In this document: one piece after another, positions 12,287 through 23,272 of the stretch
Numbering within the stretch: the stretch's first letter is position 1
Layout: every line of letters starts with the position of its first letter
Origin: Neocallimastix lanati (nom. inval.)
Taxonomy: Eukaryota; Neocallimastigomycota; Neocallimastigomycetes; Neocallimastigales; Neocallimastigaceae
DNA: 64,000 nt
Assembly: GCA_016946835.1 (NCBI GenBank)
Contig: JACVTC010000102.1
Location: 569,501-633,500, forward strand
Direction of reading: 5' to 3'
The notes under the pieces: generated by a model
What the model was told of the DNA's origin: nothing
Seen by the model: only the letters and a program-made list of their open reading frames with translations
The model's database searches: none
Made by a program: the position numbers and the translations under genes

Positions 12287-12639
12287 ACTAAAATAAATTT
12301 AAATTTACATCAAAATCAAAATAAATTAAATTAAAATTAAGTTAAAATTAAAATTAAATTATAAACATTTTTTTTTTGCAACTTACTAAAACTAAATATA
12401 AAAATAATTTAAACAACCTAAAAATAAAAAATAAATCCATGTTCAAAAATATTATTACTTAAAATTTACAATTTTTTAAAAAAAATAGGAAATTATTATA
12501 TTATTACAATTCATTAATAACAATATAGGAAAATTTATTGTTATAATTTTCAATTATCCTAATAACTATATAGGAAAATTTATTTTTATAACTTATAATT
12601 TTCAATTTTCTCGCTATAAATAAATATTTTTTTATTCGC
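12287..12639. other. AT-rich stretch left of the copia element
   Basis: Contains an imperfect direct repeat of a TATAGGAAAATTTATT-containing unit (about 12523 and 12571). No gag coding or LTR for the copia element is visible, so that element appears 5'-truncated. Confidence 0.55.
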
Positions 12640-12965
12640 TCAAATTGGATAATTGACTCTGGAGCCTCGATTCACATTACTTACCAAAAGGATCTCCTTA
12701 AGGACATCAAACAACACCATGAAGAAATAACCTTTGCAAATGGAAATAAAGAATTATCAAATTACATTGGTAACATTGAAGTATATTAATAATAATAAAG
12801 TTATCTTGAAAGACGTACTTTACATTCAAAATTTCAAAAGAAACATAATTACAATTTCAAAACTCATCGAGCAAAAGTATAAATTTGTATTCAACATTAA
12901 CAATGGAAAACCACAAACTTTAATTTATTCACCAAAGGGAAAAAGAATTTCCACAATATACAGTA

Positions 12966-14282
12966 ATGAAAATAAGGTTATCCAATAATCCAACAACAAC
13001 AAAACAACAAAACCAAAAATTTATGATAAATAACATCCAACATCTTGATGAAGATATATACTTGTGGCATCGTAGATTCGGTCATTTCAACATAGACAGA
13101 ATCTTAAGTACATTACCAAAATTAAACTATTACGAAAAATGTAGAATATGTACAAAATCTAAATTAAGAAATAAACCATATTACCCCTCTACTAACAAAG
13201 CTAAAGATACCTTTGACCTCATTCATCTCGATCTCATAGGTCCAATTACAGAATCTCTATATGGAAATAAATATGTGTTAACTGTCCTGGATGATAATAG
13301 TAGATATAATTGGACATTTTTCTTAAAAAATAAATCAGACACTTTCGAATCATTCCGTTACTGGACTAAAATCATTAAAAACCAATTCAATAAAACAATT
13401 AAAGTCATAAGATCTGACAATGGTACCGAATTTCTCTCAAACAGCTTTCAAAGTTTTTGTAAAGACAATGGAATAATTCATCAAACAACTGTACCCTACA
13501 ACCCGCAACAAAATGGTAGGGCCGAAAGACTGAATGGTGTTCTGATTAGTACCGCCACCTCACTTCTGGAAGATGCCAAACTGAGCAGAAGGTTTTGGGA
13601 AGACGCTATGTCTACTGCTACTGCTAGCTACCTTTATAACAGGATCCCTCATCAGTCAACAAATTATAAGGTCCCTTACGAAGTATTATTCAAGACAAAG
13701 GTAAATTACAATAACATAAAAGTTTTTGGATCCAAAGTGATTTTCTTCTTACCAAAACAATTAAGACACAAATTCGACAACAAAGGATCCCCTGGCATTT
13801 TTATTGGATACTGTTTAGATCCATATTCCTACAAGATTTTTGATTTAAAAAACAACAAGGTAATTAAATGTAGAACAGTGGAATTTTTTGAAAACAGTCC
13901 AGCCAATTTCTACTTTAACAATGTTATTTCAGAAATACCAGATAGTAATACAAACTACGAAAATTACCCTACGACAATTACTTTTACTAATGAACATAAC
14001 CATACAATATCAGATCATAATAATAGTCAGCATACAAAGTATCACATACCTCCAATATTAAATAACTTAAATCCAACAACAAATAAAACAAATATCACAA
14101 GTAACAACAAAGAAACATCAATAAATTATAGTTCAACAAAAAGACCATATAATGATTCTCCAATTCACATATATAAAAATTTTAGCAATACACGAGTAAA
14201 GAAAATGAAAATATCAGAAAAGAATCAAAATAATCCTTCAATAAGAGAACCAATCAACTACCAAGATATTTACAATCTATAG
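12966..14282 (+). CDS. Copia integrase region
   Basis: Open frame of 438 residues carrying the copia GAG-pre-integrase zinc finger (LWHRRFGHFN ... CRICTKSK), then the integrase DDE core (FDLIHLDLIGPI, IKVIRSDNGTEF, YNPQQNGRAERLNG) and a long Asn/Thr-rich tail ahead of RT. The family enzyme inserts the cDNA into the genome. A short protease-containing frame (12734-12988) slightly overlaps the start of this one. It belongs to a broken element. Confidence 0.88.
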   Translation: MKIRLSNNPTTTKQQNQKFMINNIQHLDEDIYLWHRRFGHFNIDRILSTLPKLNYYEKCRICTKSKLRNKPYYPSTNKAKDTFDLIHLDLIGPITESLYGNKYVLTVLDDNSRYNWTFFLKNKSDTFESFRYWTKIIKNQFNKTIKVIRSDNGTEFLSNSFQSFCKDNGIIHQTTVPYNPQQNGRAERLNGVLISTATSLLEDAKLSRRFWEDAMSTATASYLYNRIPHQSTNYKVPYEVLFKTKVNYNNIKVFGSKVIFFLPKQLRHKFDNKGSPGIFIGYCLDPYSYKIFDLKNNKVIKCRTVEFFENSPANFYFNNVISEIPDSNTNYENYPTTITFTNEHNHTISDHNNSQHTKYHIPPILNNLNPTTNKTNITSNNKETSINYSSTKRPYNDSPIHIYKNFSNTRVKKMKISEKNQNNPSIREPINYQDIYNL

Positions 14283-14327
14283 GATAAAGAAGAATGGTTC
14301 AAAGCAGTCAATGATGAACTCCAAAAT

Positions 14328-15374
14328 ATGGTCAAATTAAAAGTTTTTACACCAATTAAATACGTTCCTAAACATGCCAACATTATTTCATCCAGGTGGG
14401 TTTTCAAACTTAAAAGAGATGCCGAAGGAAACATAATTATAAGAAAAGCAAGACTCGTCGCTCGAGGATTTACTCAACAAGAAGGTATTGATTACTTTGA
14501 GACATTTTCACCCACCCTTAAGCAAGATTCCTTACGTATTATCACAGCCCTTGCAACACAAAAGAATTTTAAAATCAAACAAATTGATGTTAATTCTGCA
14601 TATCTAAATGCCAAGTTAACAGAGGATATATATATGAAATCTCCCGAAGGTTATGAATCTAATAAAAACACTTTTTGGAAACTCAACAAGGCACTCTATG
14701 GATTAAAACAATCCTGGAAAGCGTAGAATGACCAACTTAACAATATACTATTGAAGATTAATTTTAAAAGATTGAAATGTGACCCATGTCTTTACAAGAA
14801 GGAAAATAAACACGGAAACATAACATGTATTCTTGCAGTATATGTCGATGATATACTTCTTACAGGAAATGAATCAGAAATTAACCAAACAACATCTTTA
14901 ATAAAAGAATATTTCGAGATTAAGGAATTAAGAGATGCAAAATTTATCATAGGTATCAAATTTGAAAGATATAATAACGGATATATTCTCCACCAAAAGA
15001 GGTATATAAATGATCTTCTAATAAAATTCAAAGATGAAAATATATATCCCACAAATAATATTAAACCCATTAATGATGAAAAACTAAGAAACATAAGTAT
15101 AGACAAAACTAAATATAGAAGCGCTGTGGGCAACTTACTGTACTTAAGTATAAGTACAAGACCGGATATCATTTATGCCGTAAGCAAAGCAGCAAGAAAA
15201 ACCAAAGATCCTAATTTAGAAGACTGGAAAAATATTTTAAAAATTATGGGCTACTTAAAATGTACAATAAACTATGGATTAAAATTTAATTCAAACTCAA
15301 ATATTAAAGCATATTCAGATGCAGACATGCCAGGGACAAAGACACTAGAAAATCTACGACTGGGTATATCATAA
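14328..15374 (+). CDS. Copia reverse transcriptase region
   Basis: Covers the copia RT. Landmarks are SRWVFKLKRDAEG, RLVARGFTQQEGIDY, FSPTLKQDSLR, IDVNSAYLNAKL, FWKLNKALYGLKQS, the YVDD polymerase site (LAVYVDDILLTG, about 14840) and RSAVGNLLYLSISTRPDI. This stretch is not a single uninterrupted frame and is read as part of a fossil element. It is the same family as, but separate from, the minus-strand copia relic at 3.3-4.5 kb. Confidence 0.85.
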
Positions 15375-15766
15375 CTATTGGTGACACTCCTATCAGTTGG
15401 TGCTCAAAGTTACAACACTGTGTCTCAACGTCTCCAGCAGAAGCAGAATATTACAGTTTGAGCGAATGCTCAAAACAATGTATATGGTATTTAAACCATT
15501 TAAGGGAACTGAATATCAACACTAAAACGATTGAAATTAATGTAGACAATAAAGCTGCAATATTCATTGCAACAAATGAATTAACAAACCAGAAAACCAA
15601 ACACATCGATATTCGCTATCACTACGTAAGAGAATTAATAAAAGAAAATAAAATTAAACTGAGATATATAAATTCAAAGTTGAATATTGCTGATGGTCTT
15701 ACTAAATACTTGAACAATTCATTAATGATAAAATTTAGGAATCAAATATTGTTTAAATTTAATTAA
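15375..15766 (+). CDS. Copia RNase H region
   Basis: C-terminal RNase H of the copia Pol: a W-C-S-K-L-Q type core, SPAEAEYYSLSECSKQCIW (about 15432-15488), then VDNKAAIFIATN and the KHIDIRYHYVRELIKENKI end block. It is followed by ADGLTK and the terminal part close to the polypurine tract. The longest open piece is 15458-15766. Confidence 0.82.
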
Positions 15767-15959
15767 TAATTTAAAATATTTTAATTGTACAAATCTACCT
15801 TCAAAGCTAGATTTGAGGGGGAGTGTCAAAGTGTAAGATTAAGCTTAAATTACATTGTACAATAAATAAAGTTTTATGTATTATAAATATTATGTACTTA
15901 TGTATTATAATAATAACATTACCAAAAAAAAAAAAAAAAAACTCTTTTATTTTTTAATA

Positions 15960-17180
15960 AAATAGTATTAAGTATTTTAACACAGAAAAAGGATCACATA
16001 ACTATGATAACCCAAGAGGATTCTTGTAATAATTTCATTATAATATTTATTATAACAAAATTATTAACTACAACCTGATACTAACATCAAGCTGAGAAAA
16101 TAAGAAAACAATTAAAAAAAATAAAGAAATTTTAACTTATCTTGACAAAGAAGAGTTTATTATAAACAAATATAATAAACAACACAAAATAAAAAGAACA
16201 CTTATTGAAAATGTTATAGATTTTATTTATTATTATTATATATTTATTTAATATTTGTTATAAAATAATAACTCTTGATTTCTCAAAAATTTAGAGAAAT
16301 CAATAGCTATTTATACGAAAAATTTAATAATGAAATTTTATATAAAATAATAGTTTAAAAGGTTTTCTAATCTTAACAATTATCGTATCTAGAAAAAGAT
16401 TAGAAGAAAAAACTATATAAGTTCTTTAAGGAAAAACCAATTTATTATTATAATAAATTAGAAAAAACCTTAAAGTCCGATAAAATTAATTTATATTTTA
16501 ATAAGAAAATAAAAGACTTTAAAGTTCGAATAAGTTAATTCAAATTTTAATTAAAAATAATAATTAAATAATTAATTCATTACTATAGAAATTAATAAAA
16601 TTTATAATTAATTAAACAAATTAAATAAAATAAATGTATATTAAATAAATTTAAAGAAAAAATTTTTTAATTAAATTAAAACTATAATTAAATGTACAAA
16701 TACATATTAACTTGATAAATAATTACTAATTTAATGAATGAATGTATAAATTATATAATAGATAAATAATCAAATAAAGAAATTATAATTATTTAACAAA
16801 TAATTATAGTTTCTTACAATTCTGCAGCAGAGATGATCAAGAAAGTGGGACTAGAGAAGCTATTGTCGATAGGTGAAATAATTGATAAGTATTATGGAGA
16901 CTTAACACAGGCTATACGATTGCAAGATAGAACTAGTGTCTGATGCACTACTTTATAAAGGAGTTATTTATCAAAAGAGTCCTAGAGAAGAAAAAGCATC
17001 AAAAATATACATAGATGAAAATATGGCTAAGGGTTCATTAGAAGATCAGAAGAAGTTAGGGGAGTTACGACTATGCATGGATTAAAGAAAACTGAACCGG
17101 TGGACGAATCAGAATGCTTCTCCTATCCCAAGAATTAGTGCAGTTTCTGAAGCAATGAAAGGAGCAGTGGTTTTCTCCAA
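15960..17180 (+). mobile_element. Decayed Ty3 RT relic (split by the solo LTR)
   Basis: Outside the solo LTR, fragments read GEIIDKYYGDL (about 16876), DENMAKGSLEDQKKLGEL (about 17015), LRLCMD, RKLN and MKGAVVFSK (up to 17180). They correspond to the region just before and into RT of Tf1-like Ty3 elements; the element at 17.7-24.3 kb has EIIQKYYSDL and EENLAKGFI at the same places. It is old, with many breaks. It abuts Rep-like sequence at about 17181. Confidence 0.6.
16025..16818 (-). mobile_element. Solo LTR, Tf1-like family
   Basis: TGTAATAA...TTCTTACA with a perfect 5 bp TSD ATTCT (16020-16024 and 16819-16823). It contains the ATAATAACTCTT block shared with the LTRs of the Tf1-like element at 17.7-24.3 kb and the two non-autonomous elements. 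It is inserted inside a decayed Ty3 RT relic. Confidence 0.85.
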
Positions 17181-17722
17181 GTACGGCCTCAATTCCTATT
17201 GAATTAAAACATTGGATCGAAGATTTTGAAAAGTATATTGAAAGGAAATTAAAAGGAGAGATAATTTCTAGATTTAAAGGTATTTTAATCATTGGAAAAA
17301 CAAGATCTGGAAAAACAGCTTTGATGACTACTTTAGGAAAATTTACATATATCCCAAATGTATGGAACATGGATTGCTTCGGTAGTGAAGATTGGATAAA
17401 CATTTTTGATGATAATGATATTATCATTGAAAAATTTAGTGAATTTACTTGGTATAAAGGTTGGTTTGGATCACAAGAAGTAATTGGAGTAACCGATAAA
17501 TATCGCCCAAAGGAAGAATTGAACAATGATCGTCCAATATGTTGGTTAACAAATATACCTTTCGAAGAACAATTCAAAGACAAATTAACACAAAAATATA
17601 TAAGAGAAAATGTTACCATTATTGATTTGAAAAATGAAAATTTAATTGAAAAAAAAGATACTAGAACTATTGATGGGTTTTCCGGTTGGGTTGAATATAA
17701 CCCTAAAGAATCTTTTTACTAT
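17181..17722 (+). pseudogene. CRESS-virus-like Rep, helicase part (5' portion of an interrupted gene)
   Basis: Encodes the superfamily 3 helicase region of a rolling-circle Rep of the CRESS-DNA virus type. Visible motifs are Walker A GKTRSGKTAL (about 17294), a NVFDD-type Walker B region (WINIFDDNDIIIEKF), the FGSQEVIGVTDKYRPK segment typical of geminivirus/genomovirus-like Reps, and motif C PICWLTNIP (about 17538). In the family, Rep nicks the origin, and the helicase drives rolling-circle replication in the nucleus. The N-terminal HUH endonuclease domain is absent here; a Ty3 RT relic abuts at 17181. An LTR inserted at 17723 with a 5 bp duplication (ACTAT), and Rep sequence resumes at 46724. 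As an endogenous virus-like element it is broken. Confidence 0.82.
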
Positions 17723-17737
17723 TGTAACGAAATCTTC

Positions 17738-18308
17738 TGTAATAGCTATACTAAAACTAAAATTAATTAATATAACTATTATCTACAATTTTAATATTAT
17801 TTTTACATAATATTAAAATTGAGAAAATAAAATTAAAAAAAAAATAAAAATTATACTTAATTTTACAGAGTTTATTATAAGTAAATATAACAAACAATAA
17901 CCAAGCAACGGCAGAATAGTAGTTGAAAATATTCTTTAAAAAAAAAACCTTTTATGATTAATAACAGTTTTTTTTTGATATATAAATAAAAAAAATTTAT
18001 TTTATTTGTTATTATTTATTATATTTTCTTAAAATAATAACTCTTGATTTCTCAAAGAGAATTCAAGAGTCCTATTTATATTTTTTAAAAAATTAATCGG
18101 TTAAATAAATTTGTTTTCTAATCTTAACAAAAAATCTATTTAGGAAAAGATTAGAAGAAAAACCTAAATAGTTTTTCGATCAATATTCTAATCATATTGA
18201 TCATCGTATAATTAAAGAAAACCTATTTGTTAGGAAAAACATTAATTACCGATTTTCTAATTAATTATAAAATATTAAATATTGATAGGATAGGAATTAA
18301 TGAAAAAA

Positions 18309-18340
<32 letters not shown>

Positions 18341-18767
18341 CATTTAAAAAATAAAGATTAAATAATATGATAGATTAGATACATTTATAGTTTATAATAC
18401 ATTATAAAATACATAATTCATTTTAATTAAAATAAATAATATTTTTATGGTAAAATATTAAATACAAATTTACATAATTTTTTGTAAAAATTCTATTTAA
18501 ATGAATAATAATAATAAGTAAATAAATTTTATATTATTTATATAAATGTATAAATTATAATATGTAAATAAATTTAGATCAATGTATGAAAATATAACTA
18601 TTAAATAAATTTATAAGTTAAAATCAATGAATATATTAATTATTATTTAAATAAATATTTTTTTAAAAATAATTATTATTTTATAAATAATTATAAATTA
18701 TTAATTATTTTTCATTAATTATAAGAAATATTAATTATTCATTATTGAATAATTATGATTTCTTACA
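17738..18767 (-). repeat. 3' LTR of element 2
   Basis: TGTAATAGC...TTTCTTACA, about 1030 bp. The pol frame stop codon lies in its first bases (18763-18765), and the purine-rich tract AGAAGAAAGAAGAGCA adjoins on the coding strand. Confidence 0.92.
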
Positions 18768-21700
18768 TTGCTCTTCTTTCTTCTTCTGTTTCTAATGGTT
18801 CTGATAATTCTGGATTTCTTTTTGTATATGGCTCAAGCTGAGAGATATGAAATACCGGATGGAGATGGAGGTTTTCCGGTAACTCCAAACGGTAGTTCAT
18901 TCTTTGCCCTTTCTCAATGATTTTAAATGGACCGAGATATTGAGAAGCTAATTTTTTCGCGGGTTCGTTGGTAAAGTAGTATCTTCTTAACCATACTAAG
19001 TCATTAACATTGAAATTTGGGCCTTCAGCTTTTCCAACATCCGCATATTTTTTGTAGTCTTCTTTTGCCTTTATAAGGTGTTTCTTGAGAGATTCGAAAT
19101 GTGAAGACCAATCCCTAGTTAAGCATGAAGCATTATCCTTTAAAAGAATAGGAGGTGAATCTATAAAACAATTGGGATGGAAGCCGTAGTTTGCATAAAA
19201 AGGCGACATACCAATGGAACTATGTAGAGAATTATTATAAGCAAACTCACATAAAGGTAGATAATAACACCAGTCACTTTGAGCAGTAGAACAATAACAA
19301 CGAAGATATTGTTCAATAACAGCATTCGCTCGCTCTACTTGACCATTAGATTGTTGGTGGTGAGCAGTAGCTAATCTGGGCTTTATCTGAAGGGCATAAC
19401 ACAAGGAGGTCCAAAATTCCGAAGAAAACTGTGAGCCATGATCCGAAATAATGGTTTTAGGAAATCCATGAAATTTGAACACATTGAGAAGAAGGAGCTT
19501 TGCAGTTTGATCAGCAGAAGGAACATCAGAGCAAGGGACTAAATGGACCATTTTAGTTAAGTGGTCCGATACTACCATGATACAAGTACAATCTCTTGAA
19601 GTAGGGAGGTAAACAATATAATCGACACCTATAACTTCCCAGGGTTTTGTAGGAATAGGGAGTGGCTGTAACTTGCCATACGGTTTATGTCTTCTTATCT
19701 TGTTTCTTCCACATACTTCGCATGAATGAACGTAATTAATAACATCCTTTTTCATATTAGGCCACCAGTAGTACCTTCTAAGTTTTTCGAGGGTCCTATC
19801 TACCCCCTGATGGCCACTAGTTGGAGTATCATGAAAGGATTTTAGGAGTCTAGCCTTGAGTGATGCTGGCACAATTATTCTATTTTGGAAATGTAGGATA
19901 CCTTTAATGAGGCTGAATATGGAGCTTTTAACTTTACCAGATTTTTCTTGGATCTTTCTTATCGTATCTTGACAAAATTTATCAGACAACTGGGACTCTT
20001 TTAAGCTATTGATATTTCTGTCGATTGTACAGCAGAATACATCATCATTGATGATAGATGAGCCCTCTAAGGAGTTATTCTTCTTATAGTCCGGTCTTCT
20101 TGACAAGGAATCCGGTTTACCAGAACTAACTCCCGGTCTATAAGCAATTCTAAAGTCAAATTTAGATAAGAAGAGGCTCCAACGAATTTGCCTCTGATTA
20201 AGATGTTGAGGTTTCTTCATATAAAGTAGGTTCCTATGGTCTGTAAGAATTTGAACTGGATATTTGGCACCTTCAAGATGATGCCTCCATACGTCAAATG
20301 CTGTAATAATGGCTAGAAGTTCTTTGTCGTAAATTGTATAATTAACTTCAGCCTTATTCATAGAGCGAGAGTAAAATGCTACAGGATGTAATAAATTATC
20401 CTTAGGGCTAACTTGGGAAAGAATGCAGCCAACAGCAAAATCACTGGCATCTGTTTCTACTACAAATTCTTTCTCTGGATCGGGAAAGATAAGTACTTCA
20501 TTGTTGAGGAAAGCATTTTTAAGTTTATTAAATGCATTATTTGCTTCCTCGTTCCATAAGTAATCAGCATTCTTTTTTAAAAGTTTCCGCAAAGGTTCAA
20601 TGATTTCAGCAAAGTTTTTTATAAATTTTTTGTAGTAATTCCCTAAACCAAGAAAACTTTGGAGTTCTTTGATGTTTTTGGGTATGGGCCATTCCAAAAT
20701 TGATTTTAATTTATCCTTATCCATAGTGAGTCCATGTATAGAAACCGTAAAACCTAAGAATGAAGTTTCAAATACGTGAAATTCACATTTTTCTAATTTC
20801 ACGAATAAGCCATTTTTTATTAGTAGAGTAAGAACATGACGAACATGCTTAATGTGAGTATCAAAGTCAGGAGAAAAGATAATTATATCATCCAAATATG
20901 CCTGAACAAAGGATCCAGTGATTTCTGACAATGTATCTTGTATGAATCTTTGAAAAACTGAAGGAGCATTACGTAAGCCGAAAGGCATTACAAGATACTC
21001 GAAATGACCTATTGGAGTACGGAAGGCTGTAAGATACTCATGTCCTTCCTTTATTCTGACAAGATTATACGCAGACCTTAAGTCAAGTCTGGTAAAAATC
21101 TTTGATCCTTTAAATACTTCCATTAAATCGTTAATCCTTGGCAGTGGGTAACTATTACGGATTGTAATAGCATTCAGACGGCGATAATCCACGCATAACC
21201 TGAGAGAACCATCGTGTTTTCTAACAAACAATATTGGAGCACCAGCTGGGGATTTTGATTTTCGAATGAAGCCTTTAGCTAAATTTTCTTCGATATATTC
21301 TTTCAAGGCTTTCATTTCTACCGTAGTTAAAGGATATATTGGTCCAAAGAATAATTGTCCTCCAGGGATCAAGTCGATTGTTATGTCATAGCTCCGGTGG
21401 GGAGGTAATTTATCAGCTTCTTCTTTTTTAAAGACTTTCACTAGATCTGAATAGTATTTTTGAATGATTTCTTTAGTACTAAGTTTCTTATTATTGAGAA
21501 TTTTATCTTTATTTCTAAGTTCCATATTATTGAGAATTTTATTTTTATTTCTAAGTTTCTTATTATTGAGAATTTTATTTTTATTTCTAAGTTTCTTATT
21601 ATTGAGAATTTTATTTTTATTTCTAAGTTTCTTATTATTGAGAATTTTATTTTTATTTTTAAGTTCATTTTTGTTATTACTTTTATCAGTTTTGACTTGT

Positions 21701-22840
21701 TCTTGACTTTCAACAATTACACAACATATATCCTCATCATATAGTTCATCTTCAGAAATAAATGAAGGTATAATTGAGTCATGGCCACATTGTGAGGATT
21801 CTTCTAGCATAGGTGCTGTTATATTATTAGAACGGAATATAAATTTATTTCCTTTACAGGAATGACAATGTTGTCCACAGTTACTTTCCAAGAAATAGAT
21901 TTTATTGGATTTAAAGTTGATATAGGGATTATGAATCGAGAGCCAATCCCTTCCTAAAATACCACCTATACCTTGAAGTTGTAGATTACCAACGTAGAAT
22001 TCATAGGTTTCAATATGGTCCATTATTTTCAGTTTTAAAGGCTTCGTAGATTGTTTAATTACCATACTTTTACTATTGGGCAATTGGATACTAATAGGAG
22101 AAGAAAGGCCTGAGATTGGAATTTTATTAGCTGAAATAAAGTCCTTGCAAATAAAGCTTTTGGCAGAGCCTGAATCAATTAGTAAATTAATTTTGAAAGA
22201 CTTTGAGTTGGTAGATATAACAAAGGTAGTTGTCATAGAATTGGAACTATTTGGTGTATAATTAGCAGAGAGTATTTCTTTTTTGAACTTGTTCTTCCTA
22301 TGATGTAAATTTCTCGACTTAGTACTGCTTTTATTGAATTCATATTTCTTTCTATTAAATGACTTTGTTTTGTGGTTTCTAAAATGACAGGAATTGCGAA
22401 TTTTGGTCTCCAAGTAGCATTTTTTGTCTATGTCAATAATAACATTTGTAGCTTCAAATAGTGTTTTTGGCTTCTTTATTTTATCATATTCTTCACGTAC
22501 TTCATCCAGTAGACCTTTTCCAATTATGTCGATGAAAACTTCATCTGGCCATTTAAGCCTTGCTGCTAATCTTCGGAACTCTATCGTGAATTCAGCAACC
22601 TTTCCAAGTTGTTCTTGCTTCAAATCCCATAACTGCTTCATCAGCATGTACTTCTGCTTCTTCTCATCACCCGAGTCAAAATTCTTGAGTAGTAACTTCT
22701 TAAATTTTTGGTAGCTCAGAGTTTTCAGTGTACCATCAACTAATAGAGAGAGACCCCATCTTCTAGGTAGACCATTTAATTTATTTATTACGTATGTATT
22801 TTTGTTTTCATCGCTTTGAAATGAATTTGGATGATCTAAC
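18763..22840 (-). CDS. Element 2 gag-pol (Tf1/chromovirus type)
   Basis: Single frame of about 1294 residues from the first ATG at 22647, open further upstream to about 22840. Order: retrotransposon gag remainder (VAEFTIEFRRLAARLKW), protease (LIDSGSAKSFI), RT (KHDGSLRLCVDYRRLN, PFGLRNAPSVFQRF, YLDD), RNase H (VETDASDFAVGCILSQ, TDHRNLLYM), integrase with HHCC zinc finger (GHQGVDRTLEKL ... CEVCGRNK) and DDE core (GVDYIVYLP, SDHGSQFSSEF, QQSNGQVERANAVIEQ), and a C-terminal YLGPFKIIEKGQ and HPVFHISQLEPY block as in chromoviruses. Gag and Pol in a single frame is the Tf1 arrangement. Between protease and RT lies a 12-residue tandem repeat. Confidence 0.92.
21481..21660 (-). repeat. 36 bp minisatellite inside element 2 pol (5 copies)
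   Basis: Five in-register 36 bp copies at 21481, 21517, 21553, 21589 and 21625. They encode a repeated Asn/Lys/Leu-rich 12-residue unit (NKNKILNNKKLR) between protease and RT. Copy number is a multiple of three bases, so the frame is kept. Confidence 0.95.
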
Positions 22841-22847
22841 TAAAAAT

Positions 22848-22944
22848 ATATTTATTTATTTAATATAATTTTCTTCACTAACTAAATATATATTTATTTA
22901 TTTAATATAATTTTCTTCACTAACTAAAATTATATTTATTTAAT

Positions 22945-23016
<72 letters not shown>

Positions 23017-23260
23017 AACTAAAATTATATTTAATAAAAAAATTTTTTTTTTTTTCACTAGAATAAATTTATTTATTTAATATATATCCCTTCCAATAAT
23101 TAATACTATAAAATTAATCAATTTATTATTATTTCTTCCATTTACTATTATATTAGATCTTCCAATCAATTATACTGATTTTAATTAAATTTTTTTTTTT
23201 TTTTTTTTTTTTGATCTTATTATAATATATTATACTAATACTATTTAATTATTAAATTAG
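22848..23260. repeat. Low-complexity T-run region in element 2
   Basis: Two or more copies of an AT-rich unit (TATATTTATTTATTTAATAT, 22845-22925), then very long T-runs (22950-23013, 23042-23055, 23189-23212). It replaces the expected 5' gag and leader of element 2. Confidence 0.8.
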
Positions 23261-23272
23261 AAGAGTTATTAT
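23261..23272 (-). promoter_or_regulatory. Self-priming-type primer-binding site of element 2
   Basis: The 12 bases directly next to the 5' LTR read, on the coding strand, ATAATAACTCTT. This is a perfect complement of AAGAGTTATTAT inside the same LTR (23581-23570), which lies about 35 bases downstream of a TATA box. It is not related to a tRNA 3' end (no TGG start). This matches the Tf1/sushi self-priming design. Confidence 0.75.

Larger units (their letters stand above)
12640..15935 (+). mobile_element. 5'-truncated Ty1/copia element
   Basis: Protein order protease, integrase, RT, RNase H places it in Ty1/copia (integrase ahead of RT). The protease region starts near WIIDSGASIHIT (about 12645) and continues through 12988. 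The 3' side has a typical copia polypurine tract GAGGGGGAG before TGTCAAAGTG at about 15826, which should begin the 3' LTR. The sequence ends in an A-run near 15920. No gag or 5' LTR was found. It carries several breaks and looks moderately old. Confidence 0.88.

Noticed and set aside
15900-15940. Poly(A) end of the copia element as evidence of LINE-mediated retrocopying
   Set aside because: A-runs are common in this window and no target duplication was found around the element.
17071-17619. Minus-strand 182-residue frame
   Set aside because: It is antisense to the Rep helicase and RT relic; the plus strand carries the recognisable motifs.
21460-21744. Hydrophobic plus-strand frames over the minisatellite
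   Set aside because: They are shadows of the 36 bp repeat in the pol gene.
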